A stretch of DNA of 7,159 nt from Actinomycetes bacterium (GCA_023388235.1 JAEWGQ010000193.1:1-7159); one strand, 5' to 3'; positions 1-6,081 are shown, counted from the stretch's first letter. Program-made: numbers and translations. Notes: generated by a model not told the origin, from the letters alone.

Positions 1-336
1 GACGAGACCACCCTGCTGCCCCCGCTCGCGGCGCCGGCCCCGGGTCGCCGTGCGGCGGGATCCGCGCACCGCCCGCTCCCGGAGCTCGCCGCCCTGGCCG
101 CCGCCGGCCGGTCGGCGTCGCAGCTCGTGTGGCACCGCGTGCGCCGGGGGCAGCGCCTGGTCGCGACCCTGCGGTCCGACGGGCTGATCGAGCTCGAGGA
201 CGGCAGCCTGCACGCGCACCCGGACGCCGCGGCGTCGGTGGCCGCGGACCTGGAGACGCCCACGGACGGCTGGCGGGTCTGGCGGTTCGGCGAGGAGGGG
301 CCGACGCTCGGCGAGGCCGTCGGCGTCAGCCGCTGA
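1..336 (+). CDS. C-terminal fragment with RAMA-like modified-DNA reader domain (5' truncated)
   Basis: The frame is open from the first base of the window to TGA at 334-336, giving 111 visible residues; the start lies outside. The first ~25 residues are an Ala/Pro/Arg linker. Visible residues ~33-96 fit the RAMA domain (restriction enzyme adenine methylase associated): an 'aG....g..l' beginning, a charged strand, 'L.SDGLIELEDGSLHAHPDAAAS' in pieces (residues 57-79), and a closing D-G-W-R-V-W-R-F (89-96). RAMA domains are proposed to read modified bases and are found fused to nucleases or other DNA-associated domains. Without the N-terminus the enzymatic partner is unknown, so this need not be a restriction protein. 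The gene converges on the alpha/beta hydrolase gene with only 3 bases between stops, so there is no room for a separate terminator. The frame is secure; the domain call rests on motif memory. Confidence 0.75.
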   Translation, partial: DETTLLPPLAAPAPGRRAAGSAHRPLPELAALAAAGRSASQLVWHRVRRGQRLVATLRSDGLIELEDGSLHAHPDAAASVAADLETPTDGWRVWRFGEEGPTLGEAVGVSR

Positions 337-339
337 CGC

Positions 340-1308
340 TCACGTCCAGCCGTACGCCGCCGTCCAGCGGCTGATCTCGGCGTACACCTTGGCGCGCACG
401 GGCGCGGGCGACAGGACCAGGTCGTGCAGCCCGCCGGTGATCCGCACGACGGACACCACCGGTCCCAGCTGGACCGCCCGCCGCGCGAGCAGCTCGACGT
501 CGAGCACGACGTCCGCCGACCGCATGTCCTCGCTCCAGCGCGGGCTGATGACCGTGCGGGCGGACGCGAGCATGAGCACGGGCACGGGGATGTGCAGCCC
601 GCGCGCCACCTCCGCGTGCCCGGCGAGGATCGCGGCCAGCCACCCGGCGCGCACCGGGAAGGACGGCACGGGCCGCCAGGTCTCGTCGTACGTCCACTCG
701 CCGCCGTCGGCCGCGCGGAGCGTGCGCCCGTAGTAACCGGGGTCGATGTTCGGCAGCGGCACCTTCGGCTGCAGGCGGGCGAGCCGGGCGATCGCGGGTG
801 CGCTGACGTGCCGCACGACGGCGGCGCCCTGGAGCTCGAGCCACGGCGAGTTCAGCACGAGGCCGTGCACCCGGCCGGGGTGCCGGTTCGCCCACAGCAC
901 GCTGATGAGCCCGCCGGTGGAGTGCCCCATGATCATCACGCGGGCGAACCGGCCGAGGTCGCGGTGGATCTGGTCGAGCGCCGCCTCGATCTCCTCGTCG
1001 TACGTGCGCAGGTCGTCGACGTAGCCGGGGGTCTGGTGCGGGCGCAGCGAGCGGCCGTACTTGCGCAGGTCGAGCGCGTAGAACGCCGCGCCCTGCGCGT
1101 GCCAGAACTCCGCGAGCCCCGTCTGGAAGAAGTAGTCCGACCAGCCGTGCAGGTACAGGACGGCGCGGGACGGGCGCACGGGCTCGGCGGTGGGGGGCGC
1201 GTACCGCACGAGGCTCGCGACGACCTCGCCCTCGTCGTCGGGCGCGAGCTCGATGGTCCGGACCCGGTAGTCCTCGCCGAGGACGTCGGGCTGCCAGCGG
1301 CCGGCCAT
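340..1308 (-). CDS. Alpha/beta hydrolase (serine lipase/esterase-like, Hydrolase_4 type)
   Basis: A 322-residue protein with no signal peptide or membrane segment, so probably cytoplasmic. The alpha/beta hydrolase hallmarks are an oxyanion-region HGW (54-56), the nucleophile elbow G-H-S-T-G-G with Ser130, and a C-terminal G-G-L-H-D with His295 as likely catalytic His. The layout resembles monoglyceride-lipase-like serine aminopeptidase_S33/Hydrolase_4 proteins. The usual G-x-x-D catalytic acid after strand 6 is not obvious; the strand reads VLMLASARTVIS (244-255), and Asp266 or Asp270 may supply it. The substrate cannot be told. The ATG at 1308 is preceded at 6 bases by AGGGGG (1320-1315), whose first two bases are the last two of the preceding gene's TAG stop, which suggests translational coupling. 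It is the last gene of the minus-strand block. Family assignment is firm; specific function is not. Confidence 0.9.
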   Translation of the reverse strand: MAGRWQPDVLGEDYRVRTIELAPDDEGEVVASLVRYAPPTAEPVRPSRAVLYLHGWSDYFFQTGLAEFWHAQGAAFYALDLRKYGRSLRPHQTPGYVDDLRTYDEEIEAALDQIHRDLGRFARVMIMGHSTGGLISVLWANRHPGRVHGLVLNSPWLELQGAAVVRHVSAPAIARLARLQPKVPLPNIDPGYYGRTLRAADGGEWTYDETWRPVPSFPVRAGWLAAILAGHAEVARGLHIPVPVLMLASARTVISPRWSEDMRSADVVLDVELLARRAVQLGPVVSVVRITGGLHDLVLSPAPVRAKVYAEISRWTAAYGWT

Positions 1309-1314
1309 CGCGTT

Positions 1315-1320
1315 CCCCCT
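1315..1320 (-). promoter_or_regulatory. Ribosome binding site of the hydrolase overlapping the upstream stop codon
   Basis: AGGGGG lies 6 bases before the hydrolase ATG and shares two bases with the TAG stop (1321-1319) of the oxidoreductase gene. It fixes the hydrolase start and suggests that both genes are read from one mRNA with coupled translation. Confidence 0.7.
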
Positions 1321-2281
1321 AGATCTCGGCGACGACCTTGCCGAACTGGTCCCCGCGCGCCAAGCGTGCCAGGCCCTCGCCGACCCGGGCCAGCGGGACG
1401 GTGGAGTCCACGACGGGGCGCACGCCGGTCCGCGCGAGGAACGCGAGCAGCTGCTCGAGGTCCTGGCGGCTGCCCATCGTGGCGCCGAGCACCGCGATCT
1501 CCAGGAAGAACAGCCGCTGGATCTCCATCGCCGCGGGGTCGCCGGTGGTGGCGCCCGCGACGACCACGGTGCCGCCGGGGCGCACGGAGCGCACGGAGTG
1601 CGACCAGGTCGCGGCGCCGACGGTCTCGACGACGAGGTCCGCCCGGGCGGGCAGCCGGTCGCCGGGGGCCACCGCGCCGGCGGCGCCGAGCTCGAGCGCC
1701 CGCGCGCGCCGGTCCGCCGAGCGGCTGGTGGCCCAGACCTCGAGGCCGGCGGCTGCCGCCAGAGTGATCGCCGCCGTGGCGACGCCGCCGCCCGCGCCCT
1801 GGACCAGCACGCGCTGCCCGGGCTGGGCGCGGCCCGTCACGAACAGCATCCGGTACGCGGTGAGCCACGCCGTCGGCACGCAGGCCGCCTCGGCGAACGA
1901 CAGCTCCGCCGGCTTGGCGACGAGGTTCCAGGTCGGCACCGCCACCTGCTCGGCGAGCGTCCCGGGGTAGCGCTCCGACAGCAGCGACCGGGGCTCGTCC
2001 GGTCCGACGCCGTGGCCGGAGGCGCCGCCGACGACGGCGTGCACGACCACCTCGCGCCCGTCCGCGGTGACCCCGGCGGCGTCGGTGCCGAGGATCATCG
2101 GGAGCTGCTCGGCGCGCAGCCCGACGCCCCGCAGCGACCACAGGTCGTGCTGGTTCAGCGCGGCCGCGCGCACGTCCACCGTCGTCCAGTGCTCCCGGGG
2201 CTCCGGTGCCGGGCGCTCGCCGACCACCAGGCCGGCGACGGGGTCCTCGGGGGCGAACCGGTCCACGTACGCAGCGAGCAT
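1319..2281 (-). CDS. Zinc-independent MDR-family oxidoreductase (quinone oxidoreductase-like)
   Basis: A 320-residue medium-chain dehydrogenase/reductase, near the normal length for this family. Residues ~1-120 form the GroES-like domain, with A-L-N-Q-H-D (41-46) and G-T-D-A-A-G (65-70). Residues ~130-265 form the Rossmann domain, with VLVQGAGGGVATAA (158-171) as the dinucleotide loop and a following T-S-R-S segment (185-188). The C-terminal DQFGKVVAEI is typical. The Cys and the GHE motif that hold catalytic zinc in alcohol dehydrogenases are replaced by Asn43 and GTD, and the four-Cys structural zinc lobe is absent. This points to the zinc-independent quinone oxidoreductase/enoyl reductase branch using NAD(P)H. 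Substrate unknown. The ATG at 2281 has only a weak AGG 8 bases upstream, but a TANNNT box suits leaderless initiation. It precedes the hydrolase gene by 10 bases. Confidence 0.92.
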   Translation of the reverse strand: MLAAYVDRFAPEDPVAGLVVGERPAPEPREHWTTVDVRAAALNQHDLWSLRGVGLRAEQLPMILGTDAAGVTADGREVVVHAVVGGASGHGVGPDEPRSLLSERYPGTLAEQVAVPTWNLVAKPAELSFAEAACVPTAWLTAYRMLFVTGRAQPGQRVLVQGAGGGVATAAITLAAAAGLEVWATSRSADRRARALELGAAGAVAPGDRLPARADLVVETVGAATWSHSVRSVRPGGTVVVAGATTGDPAAMEIQRLFFLEIAVLGATMGSRQDLEQLLAFLARTGVRPVVDSTVPLARVGEGLARLARGDQFGKVVAEI

Positions 2282-2287
2282 GCGCCC

Positions 2288-2293
2288 AACCTA
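2288..2293 (-). promoter_or_regulatory. Candidate -10 box for a leaderless start of the MDR oxidoreductase
   Basis: TAGGTT on the minus strand (TANNNT type) ends 6 bases before the ATG at 2281. That is the spacing at which actinobacterial leaderless transcripts begin on the start codon. No convincing -35 is seen 16-19 bases upstream. Because TAN3T occurs by chance, this is a candidate only. Confidence 0.3.
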
Positions 2294-2296
2294 GCC

Positions 2297-2320
2297 CCCG
2301 GGACGCCCCGGGCGCGGGGC
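2297..2320 (-). other. GC-rich inverted repeats between the DinB-like gene and the oxidoreductase gene
   Basis: CCCGGG at 2297-2302 and 2307-2312 flank a 4-base loop. An overlapping dyad, GCCCC (2305-2309) with GGGGC (2316-2320), competes with it. The hairpins begin directly after the stop codon of the DinB-like gene. No U-run follows, so a classical intrinsic terminator cannot be claimed; a weak terminator or mRNA-processing stem is possible. Confidence 0.35.
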
Positions 2321-3148
2321 TCAGAGCAGCGGCAGCATCCGCCCGAGGTCCGGCACGGCGTCCGAGGTGAACCGTGGGGCGAGCGCGGCGGCGAGCACGT
2401 CGACGTCGTACGGCAGCCGCCCGGCCGCCAGGCGCACCCAGGTGAGGGGCTGCACGATCTCCAGCTCCCAGCCGCCCCGGGCGCGCACGATCCGCAGCAG
2501 CTCCTGCGCCACCAGGTCCAGGGCGTCGCCGTCGAGCGGGCCGCCGGACGTCACGCCGTCGCCGAGCCCGCCGGCGGGGCCGAGGCCGCCGGGGACCCCG
2601 GGCCGGGGCCCGACGCCGTCGCCCAGCTCCGCGCGGCTGCCCGGCGCGGCACCGCGGGCCCGGGCGAGCGAGCGCTGCAGGTCGTCCGCGTGCACCACCA
2701 GCTCGGTGACGCGCGAGGCGATCATCGTCGACAGCAGCACGGGTCCGCGGCGGGCCTGCACCACCACGTCGGCGGGGCCGAGCGCGTCGACGCGGGCGAA
2801 CGCCTCGGCGACCAGGGCGTCGACGTGGCGCAGCGGGTCGTCGGCGATCTGCCCGGCGAGCTCGCGGGTGACGCGGTCGATGTCCGCGGCCCGGCCGGCG
2901 TACGTGCCGAGGTACTCGGCGAGCGTGAGGGGCACCGTGCCGGCGGGCGCGGGCTCGCACGCGGCGAGGGCGCTCATCGCCCGGCCCAGGTGCGCGACGA
3001 GGTCCGCGACGGTCCACCCGTCGAGGATGCTCGGGGCCCCGCCGTCGCCGGCGGCCACCACGTCCCCGACCCACGCGCGCAGCGTGCCCCACTGCCGGCG
3101 CAGCACGTCCGCGCGCTCGGTGACGTCCCCCGGCCTGCTCGCTCCCAT
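2321..3148 (-). CDS. DinB / mycothiol-dependent maleylpyruvate isomerase-like protein
   Basis: A 275-residue protein of the DinB_2/MDMPI_N fold, a four-helix bundle that binds a divalent metal. It has the characteristic G-W-T-V-A-D-L-V-A-H-L (44-54) and R-V-T-E-L-V-V-H-A-D-D-L (146-157). His53, Glu149 and His153 match the H...E-x3-H zinc triad known from Corynebacterium maleylpyruvate isomerase, so metal binding is likely intact. Many actinobacterial members use mycothiol, but the reaction cannot be read from the sequence. The C-terminal ~60 residues (AAGRLPYDVDVLAAALA... at 241-257) fit the SCP2-like tail often seen in this family. Residues ~168-205 are an unusual Gly/Pro-rich low-complexity insert. 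No good Shine-Dalgarno precedes the ATG at 3148; a GTG at 3106 is the next in-frame option but would trim the first helix. It starts 79 bases after metX ends. Confidence 0.85.
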   Translation of the reverse strand: MGASRPGDVTERADVLRRQWGTLRAWVGDVVAAGDGGAPSILDGWTVADLVAHLGRAMSALAACEPAPAGTVPLTLAEYLGTYAGRAADIDRVTRELAGQIADDPLRHVDALVAEAFARVDALGPADVVVQARRGPVLLSTMIASRVTELVVHADDLQRSLARARGAAPGSRAELGDGVGPRPGVPGGLGPAGGLGDGVTSGGPLDGDALDLVAQELLRIVRARGGWELEIVQPLTWVRLAAGRLPYDVDVLAAALAPRFTSDAVPDLGRMLPLL

Positions 3149-3172
3149 GCGCCCAGCGTCCCACGCCCCGGC

Positions 3173-3187
3173 GGCCGGTCACCGGCC
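3173..3187. other. Perfect 7-base dyad in the metX / DinB-like intergenic gap
   Basis: GGCCGGT (3173-3179) and ACCGGCC (3181-3187) form a perfect inverted repeat around one central base. CCCGCGCGGG, a perfect 10-base palindrome, follows at 3197-3206. The pair lies in the 79-base gap after metX. It could be a regulator operator or an RNA stem; a one-base centre favours a DNA operator over a simple hairpin. No T-run is present on either strand. Confidence 0.3.
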
Positions 3188-3227
3188 CGTCCACGACCCG
3201 CGCGGGGTGCCGGGGCCCGGGCGGGGG

Positions 3228-4472
3228 TCAGCGGGTGAGGTGGTCGCGGACCAGCGGGCCGAGCTGCTCGTGCTCGATGAGGAACCCGTCGTGCCCGTAC
3301 GGCGTGCGCAGGGTCCGGACCGGGCCCGCGCCGGGGATGCCGGCGGCGATGCGCTCCGCCTGGGCGGGCAGGAACAGGCGGTCGGAGTCGACGGCCACGA
3401 CGAGGGTGTCCGCGGTGACCGTGGCGAGCGCAGCCTCGACCCCGCCGCGGTCGCGCCCGAGGTCGTGCGTGATCATCGAGCGGGTCAGCACCGCGTAGGT
3501 GTTGGCGTCGAACCGGCGGGCCAGCTTGTCCCCGTGGTGGTCGAGGTAGGACTGGACGGCGAACCGGCCGCCGTCCAGGGGCTCCTCGCCGCCCTGCGGG
3601 ATGCGGCCGAAGCGCTGGTCGAGCTCGGCGGCGCTGCGGTACGTCTGGTGGGCGATCTGCCGCGCCAGGCCGAGCCCGACGTGCGGGCCCTCGCCGTCCG
3701 GGGCGTCGTAGTAGTCGCCGCCGCGGTACCGCGGGTCGGCGGCGAGGGCGGCGAGCTGGGTGTGGAACGAGGCGATCTGGTCGCCGGACGTCTGCGCGGT
3801 GGTGGCGATCGCCGCGAGCCGGCGGACGCGGTGCGGCGCGGTGACGGCCCACTCGAGCGCGCGCTGCCCGCCCATGGACGCGCCGACGACGAGCGCCCAG
3901 GACCCGATGCCCAGCGCGTCGGCGAGCCGGAGCTCGGCGGCGACCTGGTCGCGCACGGTGAGCTGCGGGAACCGGCTGCCCCACGGCCGCCCGTCCGGCG
4001 CGGTGCTCGCGGGGCCGGTGCTGCCCTGGCAGCCGCCGAGCACGTTGGGCGCGACGACGAACCAGCGGTCGGTGTCGATCGGCGCGCCCGGGCCGACGAG
4101 CGTGGACCACCAGCCGGGCGTGGGGTGGCCCGGGCCGGCGTCGCCGGTGACGTGCGAGTCGCCGGTGAGCGCGTGCAGCACGAGGACGGCGTTGGAGCCG
4201 TCCGCGGCGGGCGTGCCCCAGGTCTCGTAGGCCAGGCGGACGGCGGGCAGGTGACCGCCGGCCTCGAGGTCGAGCGGGCCGAGGTCGGCGAACTGCCGGC
4301 GCCCGACGGGGTCGCCCTCGCGCCACGCGGACGAGGCGCGCGGCGGGGTGGCGGGGAGGTCCCGGCGGCGCCGGTGGGTGCGGTGCTCGGGCACGGCCGG
4401 CCGTCCTGGTGCGGGTGCGCCGACGGGCGCCGCGGCGGTCGCGGCGCCCGTCGGTCGGGTGGAGGGGGTCAC
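3228..4472 (-). CDS. metX: Homoserine O-acetyltransferase (MetX)
   Basis: A 414-residue protein catalysing transfer of acetyl from acetyl-CoA to L-homoserine, the committed step to methionine, in the cytoplasm. It aligns by eye throughout with mycobacterial MetX: LHALTGDSHVTG (99-110), GPGHPTPGWW (113-122), NVLGGCQGSTGP (143-154), PWGSRFP (163-169), then nucleophile elbow G-A-S-M-G-G with Ser199, D-S-D-R-L-F with Asp364, and Y-G-H-D-G-F with His394 as the catalytic triad. The GTG start chosen at 4472 is 8 bases after the metY stop, with GGGGG 13 bases upstream. A second GTG at 4394 (residue 27) has AGGA 9 bases before it, gives 388 residues, and is closer to the usual ~380, so it is a serious alternative. 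The first ~50 residues are Ala/Pro/Arg-rich and lie before the conserved core. It forms a pair with metY. Confidence 0.96.
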   Translation of the reverse strand: MTPSTRPTGAATAAAPVGAPAPGRPAVPEHRTHRRRRDLPATPPRASSAWREGDPVGRRQFADLGPLDLEAGGHLPAVRLAYETWGTPAADGSNAVLVLHALTGDSHVTGDAGPGHPTPGWWSTLVGPGAPIDTDRWFVVAPNVLGGCQGSTGPASTAPDGRPWGSRFPQLTVRDQVAAELRLADALGIGSWALVVGASMGGQRALEWAVTAPHRVRRLAAIATTAQTSGDQIASFHTQLAALAADPRYRGGDYYDAPDGEGPHVGLGLARQIAHQTYRSAAELDQRFGRIPQGGEEPLDGGRFAVQSYLDHHGDKLARRFDANTYAVLTRSMITHDLGRDRGGVEAALATVTADTLVVAVDSDRLFLPAQAERIAAGIPGAGPVRTLRTPYGHDGFLIEHEQLGPLVRDHLTR

Positions 4473-4480
4473 GGTGCTGC

Positions 4481-5800
4481 TCAGGCCCCCTTGGCGGCCC
4501 GGAACCCGGCGTCGAGGTCGGCGAGGATGTCCTCGATCCCCTCCAGGCCGACGGAGAGCCGCACGAGCCCGGGGGTGACCCCGGACAGCGCCTGCTCCTC
4601 GGGCGTGAGCTGGCTGTGCGTGGTGGACGCCGGGTGGATCACCAGCGACCGCACGTCGCCGATGTTGGCGACGTTGGAGTGCAGCTCGAGGGCCGACACG
4701 AACGCCTGGCCCGCGTCGGCGCCGCCGGCGATCTCGAACGCGAGGACGGCGCCGGTGCCGTTCGGGGCGTACTTGCGGCCGAGCTCGTACTGCGGGTGCG
4801 ACGGCAGGCCGGCGTACGTCACGGAGAGCACGTCGTCGCGCGCCTCGAGCCACTCGGCGACGCGGCGGGCGTTGGCGACGTGCCGCTCGATGCGCAGGGA
4901 CAGCGTCTCGAGCCCCTGCGCGATGAGGAACGCGTTGAACGGGCTGATCGCCGCGCCGAGGTCGCGCAGCAGCTGCACCCGCGCGCGCAGGATGTACGAC
5001 AGGTTGACGCCGAACGCGCCGTCCGCGCCGAGGTCGCGGGCGAACACGAGGCCGTCGTAGGACGGGTCGGGCTGGTTGAACGAGGGGTACCGCTCCGGCT
5101 CGGCGCCGAAGTCGAAGGTGCCGCCGTCCACGATCACGCCGCCGATGGCGGTGCCGTGCCCGCCCAGGTACTTGGTGGCGGAGTGCACGACCACGTCGGC
5201 GCCCCACTCCAGCGGGCGGATGAGGTACGGGGTCGCGACGGTGTTGTCGACGATCAGCGGGACGCCGGCGGCGTGCGCGACGTCGGCGACGGCGGCGATG
5301 TCGAGGACGTCCTGCTTCGGGTTCGGCACGGTCTCGGCGAAGAACGCCTTGGTGTTCGGGCGGACGGCGTCGCGCCACGCCTGGGGGTCCTGCGGGTCGG
5401 ACACGAAGGTCGTCTCGATGCCGTAGCGCGGCAGCGTGTGCCGGAGCAGGTTGTAGGTGCCGCCGTACAGGCTCGGGCTGGCGACGACGTGGCTGCCGGC
5501 CTCGGCGACGTTGAGGATCGCGTAGGACTCGGCGGCCTGCCCGGAGGCGAGCAGCAGGGCGCCGACGCCGCCCTCGAGCGACGCGATCCGGTTCTCGACG
5601 GCCTCGACCGTCGGGTTGCCGATCCGCGTGTAGATCGGCCCGAGGTCCTTGAGGGCGAACCGGTCGGCGGCGACGCCGGCGTCCGGGAACACGTAGGACG
5701 TGGTCTGGTAGATCGGCAGGGCGCGGGCGCCGGTGGCGGCGTCCGGGGTCTGGCCGGCGTGGATCTGGCGGGTCTCGAAGGACCACTGGGGCTGCGTCAT
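4481..5800 (-). CDS. metY: O-acetylhomoserine sulfhydrylase (MetY)
   Basis: A 439-residue PLP enzyme of the Cys/Met metabolism fold, making L-homocysteine from O-acetyl-homoserine and sulfide. It uses the product of the adjacent metX. Diagnostic parts are RQIHAGQ (11-17), Y-Q-T-T-S-Y-V-F (31-38), Y-T-R-I-G-N-P-T (57-64) for PLP phosphate contacts, ASGQAAE (85-91), the D-N-T segment with Asp185, and H-S-A-T-K-Y with Lys210 as the Schiff-base lysine. HPASTTHSQL (389-398) closes the active site. The length is normal for MetY (about 430-445). The start is the ATG at 5800: AGGAG stands 5 bases upstream and the protein begins MTQPQWSFETRQ as in homologues; the in-frame ATG at 5854 adds 18 unconserved residues. 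A long leader with possible attenuation signals lies upstream. Confidence 0.97.
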   Translation of the reverse strand: MTQPQWSFETRQIHAGQTPDAATGARALPIYQTTSYVFPDAGVAADRFALKDLGPIYTRIGNPTVEAVENRIASLEGGVGALLLASGQAAESYAILNVAEAGSHVVASPSLYGGTYNLLRHTLPRYGIETTFVSDPQDPQAWRDAVRPNTKAFFAETVPNPKQDVLDIAAVADVAHAAGVPLIVDNTVATPYLIRPLEWGADVVVHSATKYLGGHGTAIGGVIVDGGTFDFGAEPERYPSFNQPDPSYDGLVFARDLGADGAFGVNLSYILRARVQLLRDLGAAISPFNAFLIAQGLETLSLRIERHVANARRVAEWLEARDDVLSVTYAGLPSHPQYELGRKYAPNGTGAVLAFEIAGGADAGQAFVSALELHSNVANIGDVRSLVIHPASTTHSQLTPEEQALSGVTPGLVRLSVGLEGIEDILADLDAGFRAAKGA

Positions 5801-5805
5801 CTCGG

Positions 5806-5810
5806 CTCCT
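5806..5810 (-). promoter_or_regulatory. Shine-Dalgarno of metY, part of an inverted repeat
   Basis: AGGAG is 5 bases before the metY ATG at 5800 and decides that start over the upstream ATG at 5854. The site lies inside GCCAGGAG, which has an exact complement further up the same leader. Confidence 0.75.
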
Positions 5811-5871
5811 GGCTGGTGCGGGCTGCTGGCGGGGTGGGGGACGGCGGTGCGCACGCGCGTCGTGCCAGGAG
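5806..5871 (-). promoter_or_regulatory. Possible Shine-Dalgarno sequestering stem in the metY leader
   Basis: In the metY transcript, CTCCTGGC (5871-5864) is perfectly complementary over 8 bases to GCCAGGAG (5813-5806), which contains the ribosome binding site; 50 bases lie between. A small hairpin GCACG (5865-5861) with CGTGC (5855-5851) overlaps the upstream arm by two bases and could compete. This looks like an on/off arrangement for translation, but pairing was found by eye and no folding energy has been computed. Confidence 0.35.
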
Positions 5872-5903
5872 AGGTCCGGGCCGGGGGTGCCGGTGTGCGG
5901 CTG

Positions 5904-5930
5904 CCCCGGCGGTGTCGCCTTCAGCGGGGG
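5904..5930 (-). other. Stem-loop in the middle of the metY leader
   Basis: GGCG (5919-5916) pairs with CGCC (5911-5908) around a 4-base ACAC loop. The adjoining GGGG (5907-5904) can extend the stem by pairing with CCCC (5930-5927) across a bulge. It has no U-tract, so it is reported as RNA structure, not as a terminator. Confidence 0.3.
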
Positions 5931-5985
5931 AGCCGGTGCCGCGGGCCGGTGGACCGGTCTGCGGGCACAGCCGAGCGTGCGCTGG

Positions 5986-6009
5986 TCAGCGACACATTCG
6001 GCGGGACAT
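5986..6009 (-). CDS. Possible 7-codon leaderless upstream ORF (M-S-R-R-M-C-R) ahead of metY
   Basis: The minus strand reads ATG TCC CGC CGA ATG TGT CGC TGA, encoding MSRRMCR. A TACTGT box (6022-6017) ends 7 bases before the first ATG, the spacing expected for a leaderless transcript, and no Shine-Dalgarno is present. The last codons before stop are Met-Cys-Arg, fitting a leader that senses methionine/cysteine supply for the metY-metX genes 186 bases downstream. The stop lies in an inverted repeat CGCTG-AC-CAGCG (5991-5980). Leaderless cysteine-coding small ORFs acting as attenuators are known in mycobacteria, so the principle has precedent. A chance short ORF cannot be excluded; there is only one Cys and one internal Met. 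Confidence 0.35.
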   Translation of the reverse strand: MSRRMCR

Positions 6010-6016
6010 GCCGCCC

Positions 6017-6022
6017 ACAGTA
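6017..6022 (-). promoter_or_regulatory. Candidate -10 box for the metY leader transcript
   Basis: TACTGT (TANNNT form) on the minus strand would place transcription start at about 6009, giving a metY leader of about 209 bases. The -35 is poor: TTCCGC at 6046-6041 with an 18-base spacer shares little with TTGACA. Confidence 0.35.
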
Positions 6023-6081
6023 CGGAGCGCGTACCGGCTGGCGGAACCACCGTCTTGCGATGTGAGATGCGTGTCCACCGA

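Noticed and set aside
2367..5060. Long plus-strand open frame opposite metX and metY
   Set aside because: Its product is Ser/Arg/Ala-rich low-complexity without domain motifs, and it lies antisense to genes with clear catalytic residues. It is a GC-driven shadow.
5801..5854. Upstream ATG at 5854 as the metY start
   Set aside because: It adds 18 residues not like the family, while ATG 5800 has AGGAG at 5 bases and gives the normal MetY N-terminus.
5801..6060. SAM riboswitch (SAM-I/IV type) upstream of metY
   Set aside because: The conserved core elements I would expect, such as a CCGGCAACC-like junction and the matching pseudoknot strand, were not found on the minus strand. A covariance-model search would settle this.
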